Shown piece after piece: positions 22,955-35,530 of a DNA stretch of 64,000 nt. Every line of letters begins with the position of its first letter. Positions within the stretch are counted from its first letter, which is position 1. The position numbers were made by a program, and so were the translations under genes. This DNA comes from Trichobilharzia szidati (taxonomy: Eukaryota; Platyhelminthes; Trematoda; Strigeidida; Schistosomatidae): NCBI GenBank assembly GCA_944472155.2, contig OX235274.1:39492052-39556051 (forward strand). Reading direction: 5' to 3'. The notes under the pieces are model-generated. The model was not told the DNA's origin. It did not search any database and saw only the letters and a list, made by a program, of their open reading frames with translations.

Positions 22955-23125
22955 CTCAAGTGGAACAGTGGCTTCAAGCTTGAGCTCTGAGGTTTCAGTA
23001 GCGGTGGCATTGTTTTTACGAGGTGAGGTAACTGGCTTCACGCACAACCTTCCCTCTCCACCGAGCTTACTACTGTCAAGACGAGGTTTAGTAGCACGTC
23101 TGCCGGGAATCGAACCTGGTTGGGT
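22955..23125 (-). mobile_element. SINE-D copy, tail truncated
   Basis: Body (gcggtggcattgtttttacg) and B box region (gggaatcgaacctgg) are clear. The 3' tip is partly lost at 22960. Confidence 0.6.
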
Positions 23126-23129
23126 ATAA

Positions 23130-24140
23130 AGCTAATAATAAAATAATTACAGTTACAATTACCGATAGAAAGCATAGGCTATATTCATTATAAGACTGTT
23201 CATTAAAATCAACGTCAGCCATGTCACCTTGTACCTCTACTCAGAAAATAATATCACTGGTATTTTAAAGCTTCAGTCAACCTGAGTACTGTTCTGATGG
23301 TTGATATGATGTAAAGTTGTCTTAACACAACTATACTTATCGTTTCTCACTGTTTATATTGTTTTGTTCTTGCACTTTAACTGTTAATGTGATTTCAAAT
23401 TTTTTTTATTCGATTCTAAATTATCGTTTAAATCTTCTACTTTTTTTTACAGTGTTACAGACACTACTAAGTTTTAACCCTACGAATTAATTTGAGCAAA
23501 CTTCACTGGCTGGATTTCATCTTACTAATGTTTGCTAGTACCAGTCGAAAAAACTGCGTGACAAAGTCAAGCTGTTTTCATAAAATGTAAGTAATTAATG
23601 TGTTTTCATTAAAAAAAAAACAAGATATGCCTGTTTACCGCCATCTCCCATTAGAGCTCTATTCAAACAAATGTGACATTTTATGTTAATTTACAATGAT
23701 TCAAATTTTAGTAAAAGATTCGGTCATTAAATTGACAGAATGAGCTTCCGAATTTCAATTTTACTAGTAAATGAAAGTCAGTCAATTAAACATTGTCATT
23801 AATTTCAGCCTTTAAATTCAGTATTCTAATCTTAAGCAGATCTGTCAAGCGAAAATATTACTAAGAATTCTTGAAATTTTCAGCCACGAGGCGAACGTAG
23901 AACAATTTAAACTACCCTAGGATATTAATAAACTCATATTATTTTAGAGGATGGCCTTTGTTAATCTTTTTTCAGTGAAACCTTATCTATACCTATTGCC
24001 TAGTGGACTTTGCACCTGGAGAAACTACAGAGTAGCTCTTCTAAATACCAGTCCATAATCTTGATTTCTATTGTTGTTGCGTCGATGATGCTTTGATAGT
24101 TTTGAGGAAAGCAAGTGAGGCGAAAGGCATATAAAAGGAA
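23130..24140. other. No feature recognised downstream of the GPCR
   Basis: AT-rich, no ORF, no repeat shared within the window. It would hold any 3' UTR of the receptor. Confidence 0.4.
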
Positions 24141-24149
24141 TTTGTTAAA

Positions 24150-25860
24150 ATGAACTCGGCCATAAATTTCGTCCCTCTACAATACAAATGTAATTTGGTA
24201 AGATTTTTGGTTCACCGAGCTAGAGTTATTTGTTCAAATGAAACACTGAACGAAGAACTCGGCAATATGCATGATCTACTAAGTATAAACGGGTATTTTG
24301 ATTGGACACTAGTAACTAGTGTGATGTGTCTAGTCCTGTCTTTGGTGCAAACTGAATCCTATTAGTCAGGTTTACAATGTGACCACCATTCTAGGTAGCT
24401 TACCATCATGGTGCACATTGATTTGATGATATTAGATGTTTGGAGGCAATCTGCAGGAAGCCATGCCTGACCTTGGTTTCATGCTTGTTGGCACTCAGTA
24501 GTCAGTAAGGCCTACCTGCAACGTTGAAGGAGCTCATTTCCCTTCTGAGATTCGAACCCGCGTCACCTAGTGCTGCTGCATTCAGAGACGTTACCACTGA
24601 GCTATTTGGGCTAAGTGGTTTCCTGCATTGGGTGACGTGGGACATAAGTTCCTTCAAGGTTGCAGATACGCCTTGCTGACTGGTGAGTGACAACTAGCAC
24701 GAAAAGTAGGTCAGACAGGTCTTCCTGCCGATTGCCTCCAACCATCTAATATCATCAGAAACGGGTATCCTACAAAATTTTTGAATAAGCACATGAACAT
24801 AGCAAGTGAACAGCCAAGGCTGCCCGCAGTTCCGAAAAAATCACTGTTCTCAAGCTTACCACACACGGGAGATGTTATTAGTAGAATTTTGCACGACTTC
24901 TGAGAAGTTCCTTCAAAATAGCTTTCAATGCAGCTAAGTTATGCTGTGTACTCACTAGCCAACCAATAGTCTGTCCAAGAAATAAAGACAGACTGCCCAG
25001 TATCACCTATTCCATATGTGTTTACCAGTTTAACTGCTCGTGCGGAGCTAGCCACACAGGGTGTGCCATAAAGCACTTTCATCGTCGTATATCTGAACAT
25101 CTCCCATCTTCGTTTGACAAAGGTTTGAATAAAACTATAAGCGGCTCAGTACCACCTCATCTAGTCAATACTGGATATCAAGTTGACTCCAACAAAGCTT
25201 TTAAAGTTATTTATCGTATTTCACCCGACCTATCACATAATCTACAAGTACATACAGAAGAGGCAATCGGAGTTCATCTGAATAAGCCAGGTCTGTATAT
25301 TCAAAAGAAATTAGTGCAGCCCCTTTATTTTACCTTGGCCAACTAAATAATATGTATTAAGTTTCACAAACGATTCCCTGCCCCACTTGTAACTGCCTTT
25401 TAACTTTGTAATTTCATTATGATCTCAATTCTAGCTAATTCTATGAACCTGTTTGCATCTTAAGTAACACTCCTTATCCATTCTGTTCTTCTAAATCATT
25501 ATTATTTTACAGATTTCTTGATTATGTAGTAACCTGATGCTAACCCTTACGAATTAAATGATCTTCAATCCCGTAAATATTAAATATTTTCACCCCTACC
25601 TCAAAGTTTTGATATCTTGTTACTAACATCTATTAGTTAATTGTTTTGATGACTTTTTATCTCTTATTTTCACCCGCCAGTATAGCTAAAACTGATAATT
25701 CTTATGAACTAAAATAGCTAAATGATTGCTATAACTTTGATGTATATACTGGTGTAGATCGGATGATAACGAACTAACTGAAGAGGAATATATATTTCTT
25801 TGCTCACTTTGTTGTTGTTGTTTTCTAAACGTGTAAATGAGAATTTTCAAATTATGTATT
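24150..25860 (+). mobile_element. Penelope-like element fragment (subfamily 2) split by an insertion
   Basis: The first part encodes NFVPLQYKCNLVRFLVHRAR and NMHDLLSINGY. The frame is interrupted at 24297-24758 by a foreign block and then resumes with KFLNKHMNIASEQPRLPAVP. Later come YVFTSLTARAELATQG-like GIY-YIG remnants and, at 25125-25346, the end of the endonuclease. A non-coding tail to about 25860 is shared with 47780-48080. Frames after the insertion carry further stops, so it was probably dead or dying before or soon after the insertion. Confidence 0.75.
24297..24758. mobile_element. SINE-B inverted dimer inserted in a PLE, with TSD
   Basis: Flanked by a perfect 10 bp duplication, aaacgggtat (24287-24296 and 24759-24768), inside the PLE coding sequence. 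It begins with ttgattggacactagtaact and ends gcctccaaccatctaatat, the same ends as the block at 11434-12113. It holds a minus-strand SINE-B (with tRNA-like boxes) on the left and a shortened plus-strand copy on the right. Both hammerheads here are degenerate. Confidence 0.8.
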
Positions 25861-25869
25861 TTCTTTTAT

Positions 25870-26490
25870 AACCCAAAAATAAAGTGAATATTTTCATTTA
25901 TAATTATTCATAGAGAATAACCACACAGCTTACCGGCCATTTGCGAACGACGAAAATCTCCGACAGAATATATACCTCATCTTTCAAATACCATTCATAG
26001 CAAAATAAAAAATATAATGCATTTCAAGGACAGTGGATTCCTCTTGTATATTCTTATGTTTTTGTACAGTATGTAAGCATAAAAACTGTAGGTATCTTTG
26101 CAATTAAAAGAACACACTCTCTCATTTTTAATCAATTAATCTGGGAAACAAACATTTAAACTATGAAATGTATATATAAACTTGCTTTTCCAATTTAACA
26201 CAAGTCAATGGAATAGTTTTCTTTATCAATAACTATATAATTCAAATTCTTTTTTGTAACAAAATATGTATACTACTCATTTATCGCCTACAGTAACAGT
26301 AACTGTGTAGGTGTGTTCAATCATTTTATGTTAAAGTTTTCCATCCAGTCAAGTAAAATATGAAATATTATTAATATATACCACCTTTTTGTTACATTCG
26401 ATTGAAAATTTGTAATTATAGCTAAATTTTTATTTGGTGTTTTTTTTTGTTAATAAACATTTCCACTGTACACCCAATGGTTTTCTCTTA
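25870..26490. other. AT-rich sequence, nothing recognised
   Basis: Many t and a runs, no frame of note. Confidence 0.4.
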
Positions 26491-26499
26491 TATTACTCT

Positions 26500-26760
26500 A
26501 GTATTGTTCCCCTACATTCTGAGTAGCATATACACGGCTTCAAGACAACATCTCCGTTACATACAGTTCTCTGAAGTCGTCTTTAGATGGCTGCAACATT
26601 ACCCATAAGATGTCATCTTCCCCTCTCACAACATACGATATCCCCCATACCACGCTTGGACGCCTAAATTGGCGTAGGTCACTCAGGTTCCACTGGAGAC
26701 GCTGCCCGATGAGTGTCTAGTTTAACATTTCACCAGTTTACTAGCCTGTCTTAAGCCGAG
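26500..26760 (-). mobile_element. RTE/SR2-like LINE 3' end, strongly diverged
   Basis: Recognised by the reversed tail around tattgttcccctacattctg and the later aggttccactgg segment, which align in order with the other minus-strand copies. No ORF remains. Confidence 0.45.
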
Positions 26761-27505
26761 GAAAAAAGAGTAAAGGTTGGGCGTGGGACTAGCGATCTTA
26801 TACCAGAAAATCATCCCAAGTGTTACAGAAACTTTAATTATTCTCTGATATCTACAGCATTCTTATGTATGTGGAAGGTAATTCAATCAAATATCATTGA
26901 ATGCGATTCTTGCAGAGAAAGGGTGTGTGTTCATTTAAGAAAGTGCAGTAAAAAATATATTTTCACCATCTAAATATTACTTTGGTAAATTTATGAAATA
27001 AGCAATGAAGCAACTTACTATAATTTCTCTTATTGACGTTATAAAATATTTTTATCCTGACTGTCAAGCACCAGTCAATGAAACAAGATTACAATTTGGT
27101 TAGGATTACGTTTTTTGTGACATGAATCATATCCACCCACAATAATAAGCAAATGTCATGATATACATCAAGAATCCAACTTAATCCAACATATATATAT
27201 TTTTATAAATAGTAGATTAAAAAATTTAGCCATTTTGATAGATGCATCGCTAGTAGCTTATACAGCTTTTGTCTTAATAAAAAGGGTAATACCTATAAGA
27301 ATTTTAAAATTATATTCTGCGTAATAGCCTGAATAAAAAGTTGTCCGTTGACTTTTTGTTCAGCGGACGTTTACTGCGTATACCAAATGGTTAAATAGGA
27401 TCATGTTATATACAGCTGAGGACAACCTGTTTTGTGTGTGTCACAGGTTTTAAGGCAGAATTTCTATACATTTGAAGCTTTCATTCACGGGGAATAAACT
27501 TTCAT

Positions 27506-27665
27506 AGTAGACTGGTCGAATCCCGGTTAGTGCGTACTGATGAAGAGTCCCAAACTAGGACGAAGCAGCTGTCCAGTACCCCCATGTTTTCCAATGGTTC
27601 TCTAACTAACGTCAGCTCATGATGAAAATGCTGTAACCAACCAAATCCCTACAAACCAACACTTG
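27506..27665 (+). mobile_element. SINE-A copy, head truncated
   Basis: Starts within the B box (gtcgaatcccgg), then the hammerhead (27534-27579) and body to aaaccaacacttgaa. Confidence 0.7.
27534..27579 (+). ncRNA. Hammerhead motif, SINE-A
   Basis: Stem I GTACTG (27534-27539) with CAGTAC (27574-27579) pairs perfectly. The core is ATGAAGA, stem II GTCC/GGAC is perfect around CAAACTA, and GAAG stands in the GAAA position. Predicted cleavage is after C27573. The C3-to-A change is the main defect. Confidence 0.65.
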
Positions 27666-27779
27666 AATTTACATTTTTATTGATCATTTGTGTTGACTTG
27701 GAAACGAAACTTCCCTGTCATTTGATTTATTTTTTTATTTGTTGATAAATTTGATCCATAATAATGTGTCTTTTGATGT

Positions 27780-28830
27780 AGTTGTGTTCTCTATGCTGGA
27801 TAGTTTATTTGCAAAGCTTTCATTGCGCTACTAGGCAACGTCTTCAGCACATACTTCAATTTGTTGAAGTGAGCTTTTAGATTTCTCCACGAGTTTATTA
27901 GTCATCTCACCTGGTCATCTGACCCTGAACGTGATTGGTTACTTTTGCGTGTTTTTACACCCTCTAGGCTACTTGTATCTGTATTGGTGTTGATTGTTTC
28001 TTTGACCTGAAGTTTGACCCATTGTGTGTGAATTTTCCTTCGTATCGATTGGTAAATTTTGTGTATGTCGATGAGTCTATTGACTGACGATTCACTGGAA
28101 TATCAGGTTTCTAAACGTTTTCTAGCATTCTTGATGTTTGCTTCGCCTAATATATGAACGTTGATTTTCCCAGTCGAGATGATGTCCGTGGTTGTCAGTA
28201 TGCAACGATATGAATGAGGGAGTGGATGTCATGTCTCTTGATGGCTAGTTAGTTTATGACCATAGATACGAAGACGAAGATGACGTCCACTTTGGCCAAT
28301 GTAGTGTTTTCCGCATTCGTTGCAATTTATTTTGTAGATGATGTTGGTTTTATCTTCTTTCACTGTTGAGTCTTTTGCCTGACATAGAGCTGAGTGAAGT
28401 GACTTTGTTGGTTTGTGTGTGACGTCAGTGCCTTAATGTTTGAAGAGTCTTACAGTGATTTCTGAGATGTCCTTTATATATGGTAGAGCGATTTTCTTTG
28501 TGTTTTCCTTGGGGTTAAATTTCTTTTGATGAAGTTCCGTGGATATCTATTCTTTTAGAAGATGTCCATGAGATATCTTTCTTCAGGACTTCTTAAGGTA
28601 GGAGTGCTGCAATGTGTCTTGCCTTTCTTGAACAGTGTTTGTATATAACTCCTTGTGTGTGTTATTGGATTGTTGCTGTTGTAATTGAGTATTTGATCTG
28701 TGTGAGTTGATTTTCTATAAACTTGAGTTTCTAATTTTCTGGTGGTTGTTCTCTAATGTGTCTGTTAATCGCTGATTCATCTGAGTACCAATCAAATTAG
28801 TGTCCACGATTATCTACGTGTATTGATTTA
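27780..28830 (-). mobile_element. Penelope-like element 3' half (subfamily 1) with terminal hammerhead
   Basis: Minus-strand reading gives FNPKENTKKIALPYIKDISE, ITVRLFKH, SLHSALCQAKDSTVKEDK and IIYKINCNECGKHYIGQ with SGRHLRLRIYGHK, a clear GIY-YIG core with CxxC. After a shift, INVHILGEANIKNARKRLE and SSVNRLIDIHKIY close the domain. A non-coding tail follows with the hammerhead at 27810-27852. Stops mark it as dead. It abuts a plus-strand piece of the same subfamily at 28830. Confidence 0.75.
27810..27852 (-). ncRNA. Hammerhead ribozyme, PLE subfamily 1
   Basis: Minus strand: core CTGAAGA with one extra base (C), stem II GTTGC with GCAAT, GAAA, GCTT, then TGCAA. Stem II differs in sequence from the other copies but still pairs, including a changed base on both sides. 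Stem I is weak. Confidence 0.6.
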
Positions 28831-29240
28831 ATAGAATACATGTAAGTGCTCAGAAATTTCAAACAGACGAAACATAAGATATGACAAAGAATTTCTAAAA
28901 GCCTGGTACTCAGATAAATCGGTAATTAACAGACACATTATTATGGATCATATTTATCAACTAACAAAAAGTAAATCATGTGACAGGAAACGTTTAATTT
29001 GCATTCAGCCGCAACAGTAGTTGTCCGGCAATACGATTATATCATTCATGGAGAATTCAAAGAAGTCCACTTTATATTAAAGCCAGTGCTTATGATGCTG
29101 TCTAGATGGACAATGAGAGCTTCACGATAAAATCAACTAGCTCATAGATCGCAACCAAATCAGAATCATCCACCTGAGCTATGAATCGTCTCTAGTACTC
29201 ATGGAAATCATTATAAGAGTATTTTAGAAACAGGAACAAA
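28830..29240 (+). mobile_element. Penelope-like element 3' end (subfamily 1)
   Basis: REFLKAWYSDKSVINRHIIM and HIYQLTKSKSCDRK are the last part of the endonuclease. A degenerate version of the subfamily's terminal segment follows (29085-29150, with a decayed hammerhead). Together with the preceding minus-strand piece it forms an inverted pair. Confidence 0.7.
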
Positions 29241-29639
29241 GTCGAGAGATTGATTAGAGGTACAAAATTGACAACACACGTTACGTGAGTGTCATAAAAT
29301 TTAGTTCAGCAGAGGTCAAAACGACCAGTAAAGTCAAAAGTATGAATAAAGATTAATTTAAGGATGTGAAATTATGTTATCAAAACAAGATCCTAATAAA
29401 AACAAGAAAATTATAATAGAATAAAAAAGTTTCCAAAATGATAAACACCTAAATTTGAAATGTGATAATCTTTGTGGACAACCTTTTAAATAACTGCTTT
29501 CATTACATTAGAAATCTCTTCTTGTCCTCAGAACAGCTACAAGTGTGAATAAATAATAATATAATAAAAAGCATTATTAGTTCGATATTGCCATACCTAG
29601 CACAACTACCAACAACAACAACTAGCACCAATCACCATC

Positions 29640-30050
29640 AACGGGAGAGATTTGAATGAGGGTACTTCCTTCACTTATCTGACCAGGAAGCACAGTTTCA
29701 ACCACAGGCAGTCGGAATGGATGAAGATGTCAAAGTCAGGATCGGAAAGGCCAGATGTGCCTTCATCAACCTGAAACCAGTTTGCAAATCTTCTGCACTA
29801 AGTCGGCATAAAGAACAAGATCCGGATTTTCACACATTGAGGAGGCCATCGGATAACATCGTGTGCCAGGCCACTGTTCGAGTGGAATCCAAATGGGTAG
29901 CGACGAGTTGGGCATATGTTCGAGGGTGAAGTGGAGGAGATCGTATGGCGAGGGGGGGAGATGAGAGAGGAAGAGAATGGCAGAAAATAGAAGGAAGTGA
30001 AGATGTGTTGCTGAAGAACTATGTTCCACTTGGAACCCAAGGGAATAATA
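29640..30050 (+). mobile_element. RTE/SR2-like LINE 3' end
   Basis: The C-terminal ORF piece reads DEDVKVRIGKARCAFINLKPV (29717 on). LRRPSDNIVCQA follows, the RTE signature upstream of the 3' end, and then an Arg/Gly-rich tail. The copy ends in a tail with tatgttccacttggaaccc and ggaataataaaataaa. Frames are broken. Confidence 0.8.
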
Positions 30051-30244
30051 AAATAAATACCTTGCGCAAAGAAGTCAAAAAATAACGACCATCTAGATTT
30101 TTTCTATTTTCTGCCAAGTCCTGACAGTTTATCCTTCCATCTTCTTAAATCATCGATATGATCAAAGGTGTCTGACAATCCAAAGCCGTCTCAGATAGTC
30201 TCACACACCTCTGTATATACCATTTGGATCATGAAAGGACTTCA

Positions 30245-30430
30245 TTTACAGAGCCACTGAAGTCCACAGAGTATTGGTCAGCTGTTTTTTCCTTTACTTT
30301 GAGGCTCTTCGCTGGTGTGCACCTATGACCCCATCAGGGATCTAACTCAAGACCTTCAGGTTACAATGCAAGCTCATATGCCATTCAGCCATTAGGACGG
30401 AGCATTTCATCTGTCCTAACTTCTATCGAT
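30245..30430 (-). mobile_element. SINE-A copy, diverged
   Basis: Minus-strand tRNA-like head near 30400, diverged hammerhead zone at about 30265-30315 (core reads CGAAGA), and body up to 30245. Confidence 0.6.
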
Positions 30431-30699
30431 TCTCGATATGTTCGCGTGACCACCAGACAATGTCATCAGTATTTACTTAAGGCAACTTCATCTTATGGTA
30501 AGCCAATAGAATAATTTTCAAGTGTCAGTTTGCTGGGATTTGACTTGTATATTTTATGTTTTACTCCCTGGATCTCAATGTAAAAAGAAGTGATAGGACG
30601 ATTGAAAAACTAGTCTATAAGAAATAAACTTGGGTTTGTCAATGCCTAAATTATCACAGCGTTTTCCCAATCGGCTACATATGTAGTCTCGTACAAACT

Positions 30700-31250
30700 C
30701 TTTTCAAGAGACCTAATAGGTTATGTTCAGAAGACAAGATTGAAGAGGTACTCACAATTAAAAAAGAACCTCATTTGGAATGGTTGTTTTCAAAAGTTCA
30801 GATCAAAATATGGAAGTGAAAGCAATACGCAGACCGAAACTCGAAACAGTTGCAAACAGTTTTCATCTGTCTAGCATAGAAAGGGGAAGAAGTACCCAAA
30901 AGAACCGAAAAAAGAATTAGGGTTGCATTGAAAAGAATATTTCCCACCGTCAGACTCACTTCACTTTACAACACACTATGCTCGTTAACTGCATCAAAAG
31001 TAGATAAGCATTCTTCTAATGTCAACTCCAAATGCATTTACCAATTCACTTGCGCTTCGCAGCAGTAAGTAGATAAAAAGGATCGAGGGCAGAACGTTTA
31101 CAGGATTTTCTGGGCATATCACCAGGAGTCTCATTATGAAAGACAGCAAAGTGTTGTGAAATTCAGCTGCCAGTTATCTAAGTGACATGGGACATACAGA
31201 AGTGAAAATTTGTCAGGCTTTCAAAATAATCAAAACATAAAAATACATGG
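30700..31250 (+). mobile_element. Penelope-like element fragment
   Basis: RVALKRIFPTVRLTSLYNTL followed by SNVNSKCIYQFTCAS marks the RT-to-endonuclease transition. The rest is degenerate, with several stops. Confidence 0.6.
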
Positions 31251-31454
31251 TTACTTTGGTTCTCAGGAGCCATTGCCATCAAAATATTTCGGTCCAACCA
31301 CTGTATACAGAAAGATAGCGTGGCTAGTCTCACACTACTCTAGTCACCGTAATTATTTTGTGTCGTATGCTTCTGCATTTGGTTCTGTTGCGTGACACTG
31401 CACTTAATTCTGATTTGGATTTCCACTCACAGAGTTGAAATCATTATTAAGTTT

Positions 31455-31690
31455 CCTAGCGTCGGGGGGACGGCTGTAGAATGCTCACCAACGACGCATG
31501 TGGTTCGGAGTATGATCCCCGACCGAAGCAGTCCTTAGGCCAGTAAAACGATTGGTATAAAGGGAATTTCAGGCATGAGGCTAGCAACCCCAAGACGTAA
31601 AAATAAACACCTCTGCCACCGAAACTTGGAGCCTCTAGCTTGAAGCTCTATGTTCCACTGGGAATGTAAAAGGAATAAAAAAATAAAGTT
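31455..31690 (+). mobile_element. SINE-D copy
   Basis: A full copy with the head diverged in its boxes, body (caggcatgaggctagcaacc) and tail ctatgttccactgggaatg followed by an A-rich end. Confidence 0.65.
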
Positions 31691-31779
31691 TCCAAATTTA
31701 CCTGGTCGTTCATCTAAGTCATAATTTTATTCTACCATTCACCCGCAGCCTCATGAACTCTCTATCATAATATGTATAA

Positions 31780-32130
31780 ATTCACTCTGTTGTTCCATCT
31801 TGTATTATGTCTCTAGTCTATCCTGGTTTACAAGCGAAATCTCAACCCCATTCTCCTCTTATCTAGTTATACTATAAATAGTTGGTCTTTTAACACTGAA
31901 TAATTTGTCGAATTACGTCATTTGCGGAATCATGTTGCTAGTGCTTTCTGTCTTTAACTCGAAGTTAGTGTGAAAACGGAGGTTCACGAATTTGTTTACC
32001 TATTATTTGATTTTGTTTAGGACGTACCAATATTTGAAGCGAATCCATGAAACCAAACGAGCTGGTATTATCCTGCAAATATTTTCGTTCTTCCATTATT
32101 CACACTAGTAAAGGGAACCGGTTATATGTA
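31780..32130 (+). repeat. Repeat G (unclassified)
   Basis: Shares ttcactctgttgttccatct, then tctcaacccca and gagctggt..cctgcaaat blocks with two other copies. It has a TATA-like tactataaat. It could be a solo LTR or terminal repeat, but no paired coding sequence is visible. Confidence 0.6.
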
Positions 32131-32139
32131 ATTGATGAT

Positions 32140-32990
32140 AGCTGAGAAGATGTATATAAATAAATGACTGGACCTCTTTTAGATAAACATATAGTTTCAC
32201 AACAACACAAACACAAGTCAGATCGATTAATGTAAAGCCGTACAAATTACTTGATGTTAGTTAACCATAAAGCAAATAGTTCCCATAAATTACTAAACAT
32301 TCAACTCTGCTAGGTGGCAAGATACTGGCTCCATAAATCGGAATGCACTAGTAAAACAAACAAAAATTAATAATTTCATAAGCGTTTTTACATGACATCA
32401 TTCTTGAAAATGCATTTCTTCGCCCGACATAAATATTCCAGTGACAAGTATGTCTATAAATAGAAATTACAATATTTTGTTTTTAACGACATTTGTTCAC
32501 ATATTTCTGAATGTGAATAAAAAACCTCGCACTGACAATACCTCAGTAAGCTACTTTGGTTTACATAACGTTGACAGATATCTGTATTTGTTCGAATTCT
32601 TACCACGATATCGCCAATTGTTCTAGATAAAATTGATTTCAACCGGTTATTAATATGCATGTCACCTTTGTGTGTAACTGTGTACTTTGATCTATAAACT
32701 GGATATTTCACTGTGGGCATGTAAAGTCACACAAAATGTATTCACACGTACTTATGGAATTGACTTTCACGACATTGTGAATTTGCGTAGTAGCATTTAC
32801 TTTACTGTTATCTGACATAAACTTTCTGATGATTTCGAATTAATTTTGCATTATTATTAGAGTGTCGCTCAGAAAATGAAATATTATAATAATTTAATTA
32901 CTTAATAGGTATAAGCCTGAGAAATGAACAGATACTTACGGAAAGTGTACTCTTACTTTGGCATGATACGATTTTCAGTGAGATGTCATA
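32140..32990. other. No feature recognised
   Basis: Two overlapping opposite-strand frames (32441-32626, 32454-32720) without family signals. Confidence 0.35.
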
Positions 32991-32999
32991 ACGCGCAAA

Positions 33000-34145
33000 T
33001 TTGTCTTTATTAGTACTCCCCTCCATTGCTTTTCGAGATATGTTGTACTCTTCCCCACTGATATATCTTCTGCTTGACCATCCTACTTCTCTTTACCAGC
33101 TTCTGGGTGTCTGCAATGATCAAACGAATGCGCTGCCTTTTCTTCTTATTTAGTTGTCTAACAGTTTTCATCAAATCCTTTCACAGAGTTCCAGCGTTCT
33201 TCCATTTAGGTTTCCTCAGAGATATTGCTTAATGTTTTCAACATCTTCCTATGATTGTATTGGAGGTGTATTTTTTAGATTTGTCCTTAAGCTTCTGATT
33301 GTTGGATTTGAGTTGTGGTCTATTTTCAGCTTCTTTGAATGCTTTCGACCTGATCTTGAAGCTTCCTTGCACTAATCAGCGATCTCAGCTTACATCTACT
33401 CCCCTTCTCTATCTAGTGTCCGCTGAGCATTTTCTCCACTTCCTTGATATTTTGATGAGATCTGCTTGATGCTTGTTGTGTTCATCTAGTGAAACCGACT
33501 TCATTTTGTGGATGCTCTCCGCTTGAACATGATGTATTCAATCACTAAATCATTAAAAATGAATAAGTCTGCAAAGAGTTCTTCACACTCACTGAGTTCA
33601 TTCACTGCCTCTCGATCCATGACAGGTTCTGTTCCTGTATCATATACTGAACTTTTGGCTTTCATATCACCAATAAGAATTTCGGGATCTCAAATATTTC
33701 TGAATGAAGTTGTCTTTAGTAGTCTTCCTGTTACTCTTGGTCAGAGTAGTTCGCAAGTGCATAGAATTACGCAATAGCAGCTTTCCTTTGTTTTGAGTTG
33801 ATTATTGCTGTTAAAATCCAGGAAGAGATTGTTTCTCACTGCATGAGCGCCTCAGATTTTGTCGGTGACATTTTTGATATCCATCCCGTCAGTTCGTCAA
33901 TTGTTGTCTAATGGGCGACTGGAGTAGATTATTGAATTACCTTTTATTAATTTAGAGGGTCTACTTCCATTCCATCGGCTTTCACAGATTCATAACACTT
34001 CTATTTTATATTCTCTTACTTCAATTTTAATCAGAACAACGTTGTTAGCCCAAGTATTGTGCAAATATTTCATGTCCCCATGATTACTCTAGTCTGCATC
34101 TAAAGAAGGCTCATCAAAGGACTGGCTTCTCAAAGACTTTCACCC
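33000..34145 (-). pseudogene. RTE-clade (SR2-like) LINE endonuclease fragment
   Basis: Minus-strand translation with frameshifts gives the usual RTE order: a degenerate TVRLLNLKRM start, ICESRWNGS (catalytic E, R and W region), then ILIGDMKAKSSVYDTGTEP, an altered version of the GDxNAK..D.TG motif of RTE endonucleases. ELFADLFIFNDLVI and FKRRASTK follow. Downstream, EEKAAHSFDHCRH looks like the linker before the RT. Stops are frequent, so it is dead. The plus-strand ORFs over this stretch (33154-33375, 33508-33777) are shadows. Confidence 0.75.
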
Positions 34146-34149
34146 GCCG

Positions 34150-35100
34150 GCATCATCCTTTTTTAAGTTGAGGAGTCTTGCCGTTTCAAGTTGTGTGAAC
34201 TTCTTTAGCAATGGAAACATCATTTTCAGTGCTTGCTTATTAGGATACAAATTAAAAAATCTTTGTATTCACCGTAACTTCTCTGGCCTGAAATATCCTG
34301 TATTCACGGTATTTAAGGGTGGCGAACTTAACTGACTGTTGAAACATTCTCACGCTTGGCGGAGCAAACGTGACGCGTGTGATCTGATGGTGAAAAGGTT
34401 TAAGAACATCTGATTAATTTCAATATTTCCGTAGAAAATTGCTCCCAGAGTTTGAGTTTAACTTATGTAAAGTATTGCGTCTCTCTAGGGTCTAAAAATT
34501 AACTCGTATAGGAGAGAATAGAAGCAGGTAAATGTTATTTCCAGGCATGTAACTTAAATTTCACCTCCAAGTACACTTGTGCATAAAATATGAATAGAAA
34601 ACAGCAAAAAAGCTGTGATTATGATTGCGATAGGACGCTTTACTATCGTAGCCGAATAAACTATTCTGATAACAAAATAAAAGGTACCGATACTTATAGT
34701 GTTTATTTTGAGCATCTGCATTACGCCTGCAGTAATTCGCTTTCGTCATTTTAACTAATCAACATCTAATAGCTAGTAAGTGAGTATATGTGATAATCAA
34801 AAAAAAACTGAACTGATTTCTATCAGCGCGTAATAAATTATACAAGTAATTACCAGATAACCACAGAGTTATATTACAATTCAGAACAGAGTACTAACTA
34901 TTTCAGACACATTTTGTACTCTGTTAACAAGAAACGGTTGCGAAACAAGGATGAAACATGAGGAAATCAATCCATGTACACTCATAAGTTTCAGTAAGAT
35001 ACTTGAGTTGGTCATGAAAACAATTCCATGATGTAATCAAGTGCATGTTAGACGTTACGAAAGAGTAAACAAAGAAGGAACTAACAAATATTGCAAGATA
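34150..35100. other. No feature recognised
   Basis: Upstream (minus-strand sense) of the RTE endonuclease fragment. It may include the element's 5' end, but no match inside the window shows it. Confidence 0.35.
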
Positions 35101-35104
35101 AAAG

Positions 35105-35240
35105 GAGCGAGGTGGGTGCATGCTGTGAAGAGTCCCAAACAAGAAACGAAACAGCTGTCCGGTACTCCCAGGTTTTCCAGTGGTTCTGTAACCACTGTCA
35201 GCTCATGATGATATCCTGTAACCAATAGAAGGAGCTCGTC
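35105..35240 (+). mobile_element. SINE-A copy, head truncated
   Basis: Starts near gtgggtgcatgctg. The hammerhead core has lost one base (CTGTGAAGA) and stem II is disrupted. The body with cagctcatgatgatatcctg is clear. Confidence 0.65.
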
Positions 35241-35530
35241 TGACTTCGTGGATTCTTTTCAACTGCATACGTCTTAAAGAAATTCAAATGATAAGTTACA
35301 CAATTCGTGAAGATACTTTTTTCACGCTGACTTTGAGTTATGCAGAGTAAATACAAACAATATAACCCCAAAAATGATGTAAGCAGACAAATTATTCAGT
35401 GTTAAAAGATCAGCTGTTTATAGTATAGTTAGACAAGAGTAGAGTAGAGTTCAGATTTCGCTTGGAAACAAGGATTACGTAGAGACATAATACAAGATGG
35501 AACACCACAGTGAATTTATATATATTATTA
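35235..35530 (-). repeat. Repeat G, minus copy
   Basis: Reverse of the copy at 31.78 kb, from gacgagctcc (reverse) to tacaagatggaacaccacag on plus. A SINE-A copy abuts its 3' end. Confidence 0.6.

Noticed and set aside
33154..33777. Plus-strand ORFs of 73 and 89 codons
   Set aside because: The minus strand carries the recognisable RTE endonuclease; the plus frames are antisense shadows with no family signal.
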